Source: Notolepis coatsorum
Lineage: Eukaryota; Chordata; Actinopteri; Aulopiformes; Paralepididae
DNA: 64,000 nt
Reading direction: 5' to 3'
NCBI GenBank assembly: GCA_963971535.1
Contig: OZ020588.1
Span: forward strand, 125,558,846-125,622,845
The translations under genes and the position numbers were made by a program. The notes below the pieces were generated by a model. The model was not told where the DNA came from. It was given only the letters and a program-made list of their open reading frames with translations, and made no database searches. This document shows, in pieces, positions 33,078 through 43,789 of this stretch (the first letter of the stretch is position 1; every line of letters starts with the position of its first letter).

Positions 33078-33543
33078 CCGTGTAAATGACCAAGTATGGT
33101 TTTGTCAATATTCCAATGTACAGTTTTGCTTGTACGGTTGTACAGTGTCCCCCACCCACCCACCCCTCCTACCCAACCCCCCACCCCACCCACCCAACCA
33201 CCTCCAATGTACAGTCCCCCCCCACCCCACCTACCTAACCTCCTCCAATGTACAGTTTCTACGTCAAATGTATACTCTCTTTTCTGGACTCTTTTTGTAT
33301 CACAAAGAGTACTGTATTTGCAAATCTGGTATGTCATAAATGTATAGATGTAGCAGTACTGTCTATCTGTATGTCGTGTATGTCATATATGTTATGATGA
33401 ATTGAAAATGGGGGACCCTGATGTAAACAAGACAAAAGTCTTTCTCTGGTCTGCATCCCCTTGACAATTGTATGTATTGAGCTGTACTGTACTGTACCCA
33501 TTCTGCAATCTGTTAATAAAGTTTTCAATCAATCAATCAATCA
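33078..33543 (+). mobile_element. LINE-A copy 3, 3' region only
   Basis: Starts at ACCAAGTATGGTTTTGTCAA and includes the C/T block with CCAATGTACAG units, the GGGGGACCCTGATG segment, the tail box and (AATC)n. No coding part is present. It sits inside L1 element 2. Confidence 0.92.
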
Positions 33544-33712
33544 ACCCACAGCTCAATGCTGGCCTGTCCCACTCCAACCACATGAGCAGTCGAGATCTCC
33601 AAATAAATAACATCCAGCAATGTCAGGGACCAGTTAATTACTGTGAGTCTCTCTGGTTCTTTCCATTTCATTGCAATCAGCTTTTTGGCTGATGTAACAC
33701 CTGCCAGAATAA

Positions 33713-33955
33713 TTATCTTCTGTTGTATGTTGGTAGTAAAGATATATCATTTAGAAGTAATGTTGCTGCCGTGAGTGGAATTGATATATTACAGATGTTT
33801 GAGAGTTTAGTTGCCATAGATTTACAAAAATGGGCTACTGGTAGGCAATCCCAGAACATATGCATATACATGCCGGTGGCTCTCAAAGAGCATAGAGTGC
33901 ACAGGGAATCGGCCACCAGTCCCATAGCAAACAGCTTCCTAGGTGTGAGATACAT
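33713..33955 (-). pseudogene. L1 ORF2 C-terminal fragment (element 2)
   Basis: An 80-residue remnant with the CTLCSLRATGMYMHMFWDC knuckle region and WDCLPVAHFCKSM. It resembles residues about 480-560 of the intact L1 frame at 30.8-32.7 kb, but from a distinct subfamily. It is broken on both sides. Confidence 0.85.
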
Positions 33956-34164
33956 CCTATGACTATATTAAAATGTATTTGTTGGTGATTACGGTTGCGG
34001 GAGGCTAATATAACATTTGTCCAAATGTCGTCCCAGTCAAACTCAGGGTCTAGCCCTGGGATGTCCCCTCACCAGACTGTATCTAATGTAAATTTTTTAT
34101 ATGTGGATTTGATTAAACGTGTATAAAAATAAGACGGTGCTACTCAAGGTTATTATTATATTCT

Positions 34165-34560
34165 GTGTCATCATTGCCACCTTTCTTCTCCACTTCTCTC
34201 TCTCTCTCCTCTCCCTCTTCTTTCCTATTCACATCTCCTGTCATTTGTCGACCCTTAGGGAAGGACAAATTAAGGGACAGGGAGGACAATGCTTTTAGCA
34301 GCTTTACACGTTCTGCTCCTTGGCTGTGGTGTTGTTGCTCTGCCACAGCGTTATGCAACATCTTCTTCTCCTTCTTCATGCCTTCCATTTCCTCTCTGCT
34401 TTTCTTGTTTTCCTCTCCAATATCCTGTCTTCTCCCCTCTCCCTTTCTCCTCTCATATATTTTCTCACCTCTCCTCTCTTTTCTTTCCTTTCCTTTCTTT
34501 TCCATTCCTTCCCTCTGTCTCTCCTCCAGTCTTCCTCTCCTTGTCTTGACTCATCCAATC
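34165..34560 (+). repeat. CT-rich low-complexity tract
   Basis: TCTCC, CTTTCC and CCTCT words without a fixed period. An AG-rich tract follows at 34636-34695. Open frames on both strands follow from composition. Confidence 0.8.
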
Positions 34561-34840
34561 CCTTACCAAGTGGGAGGCTACTCCCTTTGATATCGGCTCC
34601 AACTTGTTTAACACAACTCCCATGGGTGAGGGATGTACAGAGAGAAAGAGATACAGATAGATAGAAAGAGAGAGAGACAAGGAGAGAGAGGTCTTAGTGA
34701 TACAGTGGTACATCAAACTCTGATGTCTTGGGGACAGATGACAGATTTGTGTTGTCTTTGTCGCTGCCTGAGGCAAAAAAAAAGTAGTGCGATGACACAT
34801 AGGCCACACTGCTTTGAGAGCCAGTGAGGGTTGAGATCAC

Positions 34841-35300
34841 GGCCGGGTAGCGCAGCGGACTAAGCGTCTGTCTACCACCGCAGAGACAGTGGGATCTAAT
34901 CCAGCTGCGGTACCTCCGGCTTGGTTGGTCGTCCATACTGGCACAATTGGCAGTGTCAGCGGGTGGGAAAGCCGGTGGGGTGGGTCCTGGTCGTTGTAAA
35001 CAGCGACTCCTACAGTTCGGTCGGGGCGCCTGCACAGCGAGGGAAGGATCTGGGGGAGGTAGTGTGACCCTTCCACACGTTACACTCTCCCAGGGAGAGT
35101 CCACGCTGCCAGGTGAAAAGAAGCGGTGGGCTGGCTACACATGTGTCGGAAGAAGCATGTGATAGTCTCCGCCCTCCCAGACCGACGGTAGGGGGTAGAG
35201 TGCGCAACAACCAGGAAGGGGATTGGGAATTGGCATAATGACTAACATTGGGATGGGAGAAAAACGGAAAAAGGAGGGGAAAAAAGATAATAAAAAATAG
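34841..35300 (+). mobile_element. tRNA-headed SINE (family F1), uninterrupted copy
   Basis: The head GGCCGGGTAGCGCAGCGGAC resembles a tRNA A-box region and GGGATCTAATCC occupies the B-box position. The body shares TTGTAAACAGCGACTCCTAC, GGTGAAAAGAAGCGG, GGGGATTGGGAATTGGCATA and GACTAACATTGGGATGGGAG with the copy at 18.7-19.9 kb. The end is AAAAAAGATAATAAAAAAT. About 460 bp. No clear duplication. Confidence 0.92.
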
Positions 35301-35934
35301 AACAAATAACAGGTGAAATTAAACAAAACAAGATACAAGTGTTTTTTAATGAACAATGTAAAAGATGATACTGGTTTTACAAACCTGTGGTCCTCAGGCA
35401 GAGAGCTACCTATACAGTGAAGGTAGACTGTAAATAAGGGGACGGCATGCAACAAAGTTGTGAGGGAAAATCCATCCTAAGATATTATTTACATTGAGAT
35501 ATTTGATCGACTTGGACAGTTAAGTCAATATGGAAGCCACGGTCACATTTGGAGCAAATGTTTTGTCGTCTCATTCAAATTCTGGCACACCTTTTCAAAA
35601 TCACTCGACACACCTATGCCCAACCAATGTGGGGCAGCTGAGAGGATATCAGCTGATGAGCGGTGAATGTGATTGATTTACACACCAAGCAGCATCATTC
35701 CCAGTACAGCCCACTTAATCATAATCATACCGGCATGCAAGGAAACTTGTGGTGTGGCCAAAGATCAGTCTGACCGTGGCCTCAAAGGGATCATTTGGAT
35801 TTTTCCAAATTGGTATGGAATATTTAGTAGTGTAATTGATTCAATGCCATTAGAGTTCTGGCCCGCCACCCTTTGAGTAACCTAATGACATTGCATCAAC
35901 TACACTACCAGATAATTATTCCATGCCACTTAAT
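35301..35934. other. unassigned
   Basis: No gene or repeat is recognised. Confidence 0.4.
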
Positions 35935-36487
35935 CAGGGGTGTAAAAAGTACCCAGAAATTATACTTATGTGAAAGTATGAGTACCGTATCAAAATCGTA
36001 CTCAAGTAAAAGTCAGAGTATCTGGCTAAAAACACACTTGAGTAAAACTCAAAAAGTTTCTACTTTTAAATGTACTTAAGTACTCAAAAGTAAAAGTAAA
36101 AACTTTTTTTCTGACTGTCTATTCTTCTGATAGCAGGTGTTTAATCAAATATCCCCGCTTTCTAGTCTTGCACAAGGACCAATCAGTATGGGTGGGTTAA
36201 TTTTCCATTGATGGGGATTTGATTGGCTGTTTTTAAATAAAGTGCAGCCGCAGGATTAATAATGTTAACGTTAGTTCGGCCAGAGAAACAAATACACTAA
36301 TTAAAATGGTTGGACCTGCAAGATTTGTACTTTGTACTTTGTATGTCTGCATTTTAAATGTAAGGAGTAAAAAGTAAAAAAAAAAAAAATCTCTGAAATG
36401 TAATTGAGTAAAAGTATACAAACCTAATAATACTAGAGTAAAGTACAAATCCCCCAAAACAGTACCGAAGTACAATTACTCAACTAT
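35935..36487. mobile_element. hAT-like element, right end lost
   Basis: Starts CAGGGGTGTAAAAAGTAC and is full of AGTAAAAGTA and AAGTACTTAAGTAC words at both ends, the pattern of a common fish hAT. The expected right TIR (ending near CACTG) is missing, and sequence resumes as a different MITE at 36503. Confidence 0.7.
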
Positions 36488-36506
36488 ATAAAGTATATGA
36501 CTTTAA

Positions 36507-36923
36507 AGGGGAACTATCATATAAATGGCCTTTTTCAGTGTTTAGCATTGTTTCATAGCTATGTGGACTTATATTAATATGATCTATGTCTCTAATTCTC
36601 ATATTGGCGCATTCTTCCAATTCTCCTCTCACAATATTCACCCCCACTGAACTGAGTCATCTGAAAATGTGCTGATCTGTGATGTCAGAGATGTCTCAGC
36701 TGCATAATAATGTGCACGGTTGGCCCCTTGCAGCACCACCGTGGCCTCCCAGCCTCAAAACGGCTTAAGATCTTGAGGTAGAAAAATGCTGTTTTTGAGT
36801 AGTTGATTAGAAATACAAAACAATGAATAAAAAAATATATAAAATTACAGAGGTGTTCCATAGACTCACAGGAATTGTGTAAAAGTGCCCAAATAGTGAA
36901 AGAAATAGTAAAATAGTTCCCCT
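36507..36923. mobile_element. TTAA-flanked MITE, 417 bp
   Basis: Ends AGGGGAACTAT and ATAGTTCCCCT are perfect inverted repeats. TTAA lies on both sides (36503-36506 and 36924-36927), as for piggyBac or Kolobok-type elements. No open frame. Confidence 0.9.
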
Positions 36924-36927
36924 TTAA

Positions 36928-38021
36928 GGAGAGAGTAGTTCATATATTCACTAATTGAAACTGAGCTGTACAATATAGTAATAATTATGTGAATTATATT
37001 TTAGTGTGGATTTGATCCTTTTAAACCAGACGCACATTGCAAATGTAATCAGAAATGCTTTGGCAGGTATGTTGCAGTTAAAGGGAAATTCCACTGCAAA
37101 GCAACATTCAACTCATTGACCAGATTGAGGCAAAACTTCTCTTTAATTCTCTCCTTATGGCCGGCCAGTGAGATCACTGCTCAGAAATGGCAGCAGTGGA
37201 AGGGTCTAATTCGGTAGAGCTATGCGTCATGGTGACACATAGCTCTACCCTCACTCATTTAGAAGAACTACAATGGGCGAGTTATTTGAATTTCCAATAG
37301 AAAATATAGATTTTCTCTCTCAATCAGCTTTACAGCTTCTCTCTTGATTGTCTCTCTGTCTCGCCAGGTAACAGAGTAACTGGAAGTAAACATTCAATCC
37401 CTTGCATCCTTATGTGTGTTTAGTAGGAGTGGCAACTTTTGACTGGCGTTGTATGTCACCCTCGCCCCTTCCTCATCTCAGTGTAGTCTTCTGTGTGCAG
37501 TAGTTTAGAGCTATGTCTGAACGATTCCTTGATGGTAAATTGGCTGTTGCACGTCAATTCACAAACCATACTGTAGGCTGTTTATTCTTCCAGAGACAGG
37601 TCCAACTCCTCATGCAAAAACAAATATTGCTAGCAGACTATATATTTTTCTTGTTCTTGACAAGCATCAGCATATAAAACACTTTTTCTGTGGATGAACA
37701 GAAAACATTCATTGCACCTCTATATGCCAGCTCTGCAGAATCAAGTGTGGGACTATATGCAATGCTGACAGTTCCTGGTCGGAAAGGTAGACTACAAGCA
37801 CATGTTTTTCAAGGAATCGCAGCTGAGAGAATGTGATTCAGAGAATTATCATTACGTCATTACAGATGATTTTACACATTTGGATATGGAGTCACATAAG
37901 GAATATAGGTGAGGATTATGCCAACACATGCCATATACAAGGCAAAGTATGATGGTAGATCAACAATTAATGTAGATGAAATGGGCAAGCATGCCTCTCA
38001 AAGACAAGGGGAACCACAGAA
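36928..38021. other. mostly unassigned, one hairpin
   Basis: TTAAAGGGAAATTCCACTGC at 37078 looks like another short-element end. GTAGAGCTATG and CATAGCTCTAC at about 37215-37248 form an 11-bp hairpin. No gene is seen. Confidence 0.5.
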
Positions 38022-38024
38022 TAA

Positions 38025-38347
38025 GGGCATGCATCCACCTATCTCACAAAAACGCTGGCAGTGCGCCGGTAGTACTGGGGATGGAGTGCTTGCGGTGAGA
38101 AAAAAAATACGCAGCGCGAGCCTTTGTCTGAATATGCGCCCAGCACATCGCTCTGAAAGTTCAGAAAGTTTCAACTTTAAACGCTGTGTGCGGCCGCACA
38201 AAAAAGCTGAAAGGCGCTTAAAAAAGAAGCCGACTGCAGCGCATTTCCTTATAGGCGGCCGTGCGGCCGCATACGCTCCCTCCCCATTGGGATACATTGA
38301 AAAAAGACGCTTGCGCCAAGAAATATGAGGCAGGTGGATCCGCGCCC
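38025..38347. mobile_element. Harbinger-like MITE, 323 bp
   Basis: The left end GGGCATGCATCCACCT and the reverse complement of the right end GGGCGCGGATCCACCT match at most positions, and TAA lies at each edge (38022-38024, 38348-38350). A 3-bp TWA duplication with GGG-starting ends fits PIF/Harbinger. The GC-rich interior carries the palindrome TGTGCGGCCGCACA. An antisense 130-codon frame crosses the element but looks like chance. Confidence 0.85.
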
Positions 38348-38350
38348 TAA

Positions 38351-38845
38351 GAGTGAAAGGCCTGAGTAACGTGCGCACAAAGGCTTCCACGAAAGTTTAG
38401 TTCAACAGGCTAAGGACACAACTCTTGTTTACACGAGTGTGGCATGTGCAAGTAATTGGACCTTTTATTTCTTCATGTGAACATCCTCAGAAATCAATGA
38501 ATGAAAGTATTGAAATCGATTTAACACCTTAAGCTTACCCCACATTTAGCATAAAATGCCTGACGATGACGATTGCATACCCAAAGTAATTTGCAATGTA
38601 TTATACCTATAGCACATGCATGAGTCTGGTCTCCTTTGAAAGGTAACATTCTGAAGTGTCTTACACAGTAAAGAAGAAATCACTTTGAGTGCTAATGTAT
38701 TAGAGAAACAGAGGTTTGAACACACTGAAATAAAATATTTTTTTACTTCGACACCACAACTTTTAACTTATACCACCACCTTAAAGCGGACAAAAGGCAC
38801 TAGAGAACACTTAAATTCACACCCTTTAATTAATGAAGCAAACAA
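38351..38845. other. unassigned
   Basis: No gene or repeat is recognised. Confidence 0.4.
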
Positions 38846-39065
38846 TAATAATAATTTATAATAATAATAATAATAATAATAATACACTGTATTTGTATAG
38901 CACCTTTCATACAAGAATTGCAGCTCAAAATGCTTCACAGCAGTAAAAAAAAAGACAGGCATAAAATGAGCACAACATTGGCAGATCAAGAGCAATGCAT
39001 AAAGTGCAGTCATAAAGCATAAAATAGATAGCAGCAAAATAGACAAAGTCAAGGTAAGACATAGA
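38846..39065 (-). repeat. L2-type 3' tail with (TAA)n
   Basis: The minus strand reads GTGAAGCATTTTGAGCTGC, then AAAGGTGCTATACAAATAC and (TTA)n, the same conserved tail as at 27420-27495 in opposite orientation. The 3' region likely reaches about 39065. Confidence 0.8.
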
Positions 39066-39622
39066 ACATTAAATGACATCGTTTTTCATATTAGGATCTA
39101 AGATCTAGGGTTAACTCGCCGAACGTTGAGCACCAGGACCCCCGAAAACCAGAGTATAGTCGGGTTTTCATCGTTGTTTCTTTTATTCTATATTTCCATT
39201 CATAAAGACATGCCGGCAGCCTGTGTTATCACTGGGGATGGGTCTGAGGTCTCAAAAGTCCAATACCGCCGCCTAACGCCTTGCGGCCGCTATTGCACTC
39301 CATTTGAAACGATGTGGCTTGGTGTCTGGGCCGAGCTGCGGCCTGCGGGCGGGGTCTAACTACTCGGTCAAGCCCAACGCTTATAACGCATGCATCGACG
39401 AGGGTCGGGTTCATGTTCAATGCTGGATTACGTTGGCACCTTGATCGACATCAGTACTCGGAATGGCGATCAGATAATTGGAATATTCTTTTCGGGACAG
39501 ATCCTGGTCAAGGTAAGGACTATATGGTATCAATATTGCGTTGATCCAAAAATTCCTTCATGCTGATCGGGGCGTGTGTGTGTGTGTGGCGTGTTCCGTT
39601 GGTTGCGATCAAAGCACGGAGG

Positions 39623-39654
<32 letters not shown>

Positions 39655-39962
39655 TCATGCATCCATGATGAAACATAATACCGATAATCTAAATTTGATT
39701 TGAGAACAGTAGCTAGTCCAGGGAAGAAACGATAACGTGTTTACTAGAATACACGTTGCCGGCCATTACGAAGCATTTTGGAAATGACACCAGACCACCC
39801 TGAAACTACACTCATATTCACGACGGTATAAAACGGAAATGTATGGATGGAAAAATGATCAGTTTTTTGCATCTTGACTGGAAGCGGTTACATAATGTCA
39901 TGCAAAAGTGCCCCTTTGAGTGGAAATAATTAGAGGATGTGCCCTATTGGTGCCCCTCTAAT
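39066..39962. other. unassigned, with 27-base poly-C
   Basis: A GC-richer stretch at 39100-39420 contains an open frame of 77 codons that I do not recognise. A pure C run lies at 39627-39653. Function is unknown. Confidence 0.4.
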
Positions 39963-40060
39963 TAGGGGTGCACGATATTGATTTTTTGACCCCGATACCG
40001 ATAACTTTCTGCTCCTCAAGGCCGATACCGATATTTATTGTATTATAATATTTTTTTTAA
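39963..40060. mobile_element. hAT end fragment (GGGGTGCACGATA type)
   Basis: TTAGGGGTGCACGATATTG, then CCCCGATACCGATAAC and GGCCGATACCGATATT match the end structure of the hAT at 54858. The other end is not found next to it. Confidence 0.65.
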
Positions 40061-40692
40061 ATGTATATTCCTGTAGTTTTGACCTAACCAGATTTATCAT
40101 GACATGAGCGTTACTACTATGAACAAAACAATGTTCATTGGAGGTGGTTGGGTGGGTGGAGGGGGGGATGGTAGGGGTTAGGTAGGCGGGGTGGGGGAAA
40201 CTGTACAACTGTACAAGCAAAACTGTACATTGGAATATCGACGAAACCATACTTGGTTCTAAGAAGAGGGTCTTGTGTATTCTTGGGTTAGGTCATTTAC
40301 TGTACATTGGAGGGGGTTGGGGTAGGACATTTACAGGGGCCAGTTTCGAATTGCAGTCTCCCGTAGGTGTTCTTTGAGAGTGGTTTTGAAAGTGGGTAGT
40401 GATTCACATTCCTTTACAGCTGTGGGTAGGGCATTCCACATTGATGTGGCATAATTACTAAACGTGTTTAGTCCCTTGTTTGAGACGAATCTGGGTTTAA
40501 CATGATTTGTGGAGCTCCCTCTGGTGTTGTGGTTGTGGTATTCACTGACCTTTGGGAAGTATTTTGACATGTACATGGCAGTGGAGGCTGCTGACCAAAT
40601 TTTTAGGTGAAGCACAAATTATTATATTATATTATATATTAAATTATATTTTTAAAACATCCCCCACTGTGTGTCAGTGGTCAGTGGACACA

Positions 40693-40965
40693 GATGAAAA
40701 CATATTAACATTATGTGACAGCGCACCTGACCAGATGAAATCATATTAGGCGACAGCGCACCTGACCAGATGAAATCATATTAGGTGACAGCCCACCTGA
40801 CCAGATCAAAACATATTAAGTGACAGCGCACCTGATCAGATCAAAACATTTTAGGTGACAGCGCACCTGATCAGATCAAAACATTTTAGGTGACAGCGCA
40901 CCTGATCAGATCAAAACATTTTAGGTGACAGCGCACCTGACCAGATCAAAACATATTAGGTGAAG
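40693..40965 (+). repeat. 35-bp minisatellite, about 7 copies
   Basis: Unit TTAGGTGACAGCGCACCTGA followed by TCAGATCAAAACATT. Early copies have CCAGATGAAATCATA instead. Confidence 0.95.
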
Positions 40966-40999
40966 GTGACAAGGAAGCCACAGACTCATACCCCCCCGA

Positions 41000-41280
41000 C
41001 ACTCAACTAACCGCCTCGGACAGTCCTTCATACCAGTGGCCATCAGGCTCCACAACAGTGGGCAGCAACTGCTGCCAGACATCGACCTGGGACTTATAGG
41101 AACCCAAGGAGGACAACTTACACTACCTTAGGCATACTGCACCTTATGTGGATACTGTGATACTGTGAATAATGAATAATGTATATTTCAGTTAGTTAGA
41201 TAGTAAATTATAACACTACCGTATGCATACTGCACCTTATGTGACACTGTGAAAATATATTTCAGTTAGTTAGATAGTAA
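41000..41280 (+). pseudogene. LINE C-terminal fragment and 3' region
   Basis: Encodes NRLGQSFIPVAIRLHNSGQ, then QLLPDIDLGLIG, a typical end of Rex/L2-type LINE proteins. The 3' part contains a duplicated CATACTGCACCTTATGTG, ATTTCAGTTAGTTAGATAG segment. 5'-truncated. Confidence 0.7.
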
Positions 41281-41328
41281 ATTATATGGACCTATTTGTT
41301 TACACTGCTTGTGTTGTTTTCACTACCT

Positions 41329-41515
41329 GGCTTAGAGTAGACGACAGAGTACAGCAACTTGCAATGGGCCTGGTCTACAAGATACACTACACCACTAAGA
41401 TACCCATGTGCATGTCGGAATACTTCCCAAAGGTCAGTGAATACCATGACCACAACACCAGAGGGAGTTCCACAAATCATGTTCAACCCAGATAAAAAAA
41501 AAAAAAAAAAAAAAA
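41329..41515 (+). mobile_element. LINE-A copy 5, internal scrap ending in poly-A
   Basis: Codons GWLRVDDRVQQLAMGLVYKI-like to STNHVQPR match the RT C-terminal region, but the sequence stops in mid-frame and continues as 22 A, then ATAAATGTAATA and more A. Native LINE-A copies end in AATC or ATTC, so this looks like a prematurely polyadenylated transcript moved by another machinery. Confidence 0.85.
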
Positions 41516-41903
41516 TAAATGTAATAAAAAAAAATAGTCATAACTTAGAAATGAGATTGCATAGGTCTATGAATCGATATCGCGATTCTGTTTTGATTAA
41601 TTGCCCAGCCCTACAGTGTGTACAGTAAGTTAGCTTGGTGATTATCATTGTGATGTAGGCTAAGCTGGCTAGCTACTGTTAGCATACAAGCTTTTACAAA
41701 CACTAGCCTACTTACTTTTTCATCCACAACGTTTTTTCTGATCCAGATGCATAAGTCCACTTCTTCATGTTGCTCAGTTGCTGGTTTATACTTCGGTCCT
41801 AATGTTCGCGCAAAGTTTAATTTAGCCTGACTTTACTTGTTATAGCTGTACAGCTTACTTCTACTAAACAACAACTAAACTACTTCCTTGCTCTTTCAAA
41901 CAG

Positions 41904-42141
41904 TCAAAATGGGTCCATCTGCAGGGTCGGAGGTTAGGTTTAGCTCTGGCCAATCTCAAGTTTCTCAAGTTTCTTTATTAGTTGTCATACAGAAGTACAG
42001 AATACTTTTATACAAAATGCTTATTTCAGTTACATTTTGTATAAAAGTATTCTGTACTTCTGTATGACAACTAATAAAGAAACTTGAGAAACTTGAGATT
42101 GGCCAGAGCTAAACCTAACCTGCAGATGGACCCGTTTTGAC
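41904..42141. repeat. 240-bp palindrome containing an L2-like tail
   Basis: The arms (about 41904-42027 and 42041-42141) are near-perfect reverse complements around a 13-base centre (CTTATTTCAGTTA). The left arm has 8 extra bases (GGTCGGAG or equivalent). Each arm holds the tail GTATGACAACTAATAAAG, AAACTTGAGAAACTTGAG plus outside sequence (TTGGCCAGAGCTAAACC). Confidence 0.95.
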
Positions 42142-42474
42142 TTTGCAATGCAGCAATCTCTGATTGGATTTGCAAGGCTGCCAATCATATTCAACCTCCA
42201 TGTATTGGATGGCAAGGGCTGTCAATCATTCAATCCTCCATTCAATGGCAAGAGTTTAACTGCACAGACCGTGCTTAGACGAAGTTAATAGCCTATTTCG
42301 ATTGGCTGTTATTTATTATTTATATAACATTGGTTCACACCTGTGAAGTTTTCTTCACGAATAATTACTGCAGTCATTACTGCAGTGCAGGCCTGCTCAG
42401 AGCTGTCAATTTTGGCCATTTTTTAAAAAGAAAAAATTCACTGCCATTTTTTTTACAGGGGAAAACTTTTCTAA

Positions 42475-42560
42475 TAAAAAAATATAAAATAATAAAAATA
42501 AAAAAAATATTTTTTTTATATATATATAAATAAAATAAATGTATATATATATGTAAATTA
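42475..42560. repeat. A/T-only low-complexity tract
   Basis: Runs of A, AATAAAA and TATATATA without a gene. Confidence 0.9.
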
Positions 42561-43194
42561 ATAATAATTATGAATTATGAGTGAATTTGTGTTTCACGTG
42601 TTGTCATAGAGAAACCTCCACTGGTACATGGGTATCTTAGTGTATCTTGTAGACCAGGCCCATTGCAAGTTGCTGTACTCTGTCTTCTACTCTAAGCCAT
42701 CCTAGGTAGTCAAAGTGGGCAGGGGTGAGGTGGGTTAGGAGTAAGGTCAAGTAGTAGTCTGACCAGTTTGTTTTTTGTGATGTTTGTAATCTTGTTTTTA
42801 GCGCCTTTGAGGTACTTTGGTACCATGAGGTGCAAGCATAGTCGTAGTACCCTTGAATGAGTGCTCCTGCCAGAGTCTTCAGGGTATTCTTGTTTACCAG
42901 AGAGGAGATCCGGTACAAGAATCTAGTTCGTTGGTTGACTTTTTTTATTACATTGGATGCCATTTTGTCACAGGAAAGATTTGCTTCTAGGATGGAACCT
43001 AGGTATGTAATTTCGTCTTTCCTTGTGACAATATTGTCACCCACTGTAACTGAGAGAGCCATCAACACAGTCAGTGTGGTAACGTTATCATTACATCCTA
43101 GATTGATACACGGCTGGCTAGGCAGTTGGTAGTCATATAAAATAAAACAATCAGCAATGTCTCGGTAGTCTAACAGTACTGCTGCTCCTTAATA

Positions 43195-43287
43195 TTTTTT
43201 TATTGATTGACATTTGTATTAACAGATTGCAGAATGGGTACAATACAGTACGGCTCAATACAAACAATTGAAAAATACTTTTGTCAT
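43195..43287 (-). repeat. LINE-A tail-only fragment
   Basis: Contains GATTGCAGAATGGGTACA and CAGTACGGCTCAATACAAAC on the plus strand, with TTGATTGACA at the tail side. Only about 90 bases resemble LINE-A. It could be a very short LINE-A or a SINE that borrows its tail. Confidence 0.8.
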
Positions 43288-43780
43288 TGATCCAAGGTAC
43301 AGTAGAGAGAAAGAACTCGCACACGAATTAGGCCCTACCTAATTCTAATACCTAATAAACTACCTAATATACGAAATGCAGAGATGCCTTGTCATTTCAG
43401 TACAGATTTTGTATACCCCAAAATGTATAGATATGATTTTTTATACCCCAAAATGTAGACTAGTTAGTTGAACCGAGGTCTGCTATTATGGATCATGTGC
43501 CTAGACTGTATACAGGGCAGGCAGATGTTAAATAAATTATTGGTCCAAGTGGGAAGACAATATGTTGGTTATTGTTATCCTACCTTTAAAATGGATATGG
43601 TGATCCTTATTCTTTTTTTTCCTCAATATACTCCTGAACTGGTTTTCTCAAGCAGCTCTTGCCCAAATGTATCTAGTTGTGAGACTAACCCTGATTCTGA
43701 ATATTATGACATTCATAGAAATTAGATTATGTTTTGCCAACAAGTTGATAATGATTTTTTTTGGTGAAGCGCATATTATG
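43288..43780. other. unassigned
   Basis: ATACCCCAAAATGTA repeats at 43412 and 43445. No gene is seen. Confidence 0.4.
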
Positions 43781-43789
43781 ACTTGTTTA

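Larger units (their letters stand above)
32724..34130 (-). mobile_element. L1 element 2, older, split by a LINE-A tail copy
   Basis: Minus-strand. It encodes an L1 C-terminal block at 33955-33713 (YLTPRKLFAMGLVADSLC, MYMHMFWDCLPVAHF, again the Cys/His knuckle) and more diverged RT text to 34130. The 3' region spans 33060-32724. The right duplication AAGACGGTGCTACT (34131-34144) matches AAGACAGTGCTACT at 30473-30486 with one change. The left copy was later used by L1 element 1. LINE-A copy 3 lies inside. Confidence 0.85.
40579..42623. mobile_element. hAT element inside LINE-A copy 4
   Basis: Starts CAGTGGAGGC and ends CCTCCACTG, a 9-bp inverted repeat. The 8-bp duplication GTACATGG is exact. 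The 2,045-bp interior is a mosaic: a 35-bp minisatellite, an L2-like C-terminus, a plus-strand LINE-A scrap with poly-A, another hAT end (GGGCTGGGCAAT inverted at about 41595-41613) and a 240-bp palindrome. No transposase is seen. Confidence 0.93.
40136..43062 (-). mobile_element. LINE-A copy 4, split by a 2-kb hAT
   Basis: Minus-strand copy. The 5' part (43062-42624) encodes SVTVGDNIVTRKDEITYLG through VYKIHTKIPMY. The 3' part (40578-40136) continues with MYMSKYFPKVSEYHNHNTRG to the stop and part of the 3' region. The junction is exact: GTACATGG is duplicated at 40571-40578 and 42624-42631. The tail and extreme 3' end are missing. Motif A to C are absent because of 5' truncation. Confidence 0.93.

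Noticed and set aside
34140-34590. Glu/Lys/Arg-rich 121-codon antisense protein
   Set aside because: It is the complement of a CT-rich tract.
38000-38390. 130- and 139-codon overlapping frames
   Set aside because: They cross a Harbinger-like MITE and its borders; GC-rich composition explains them.
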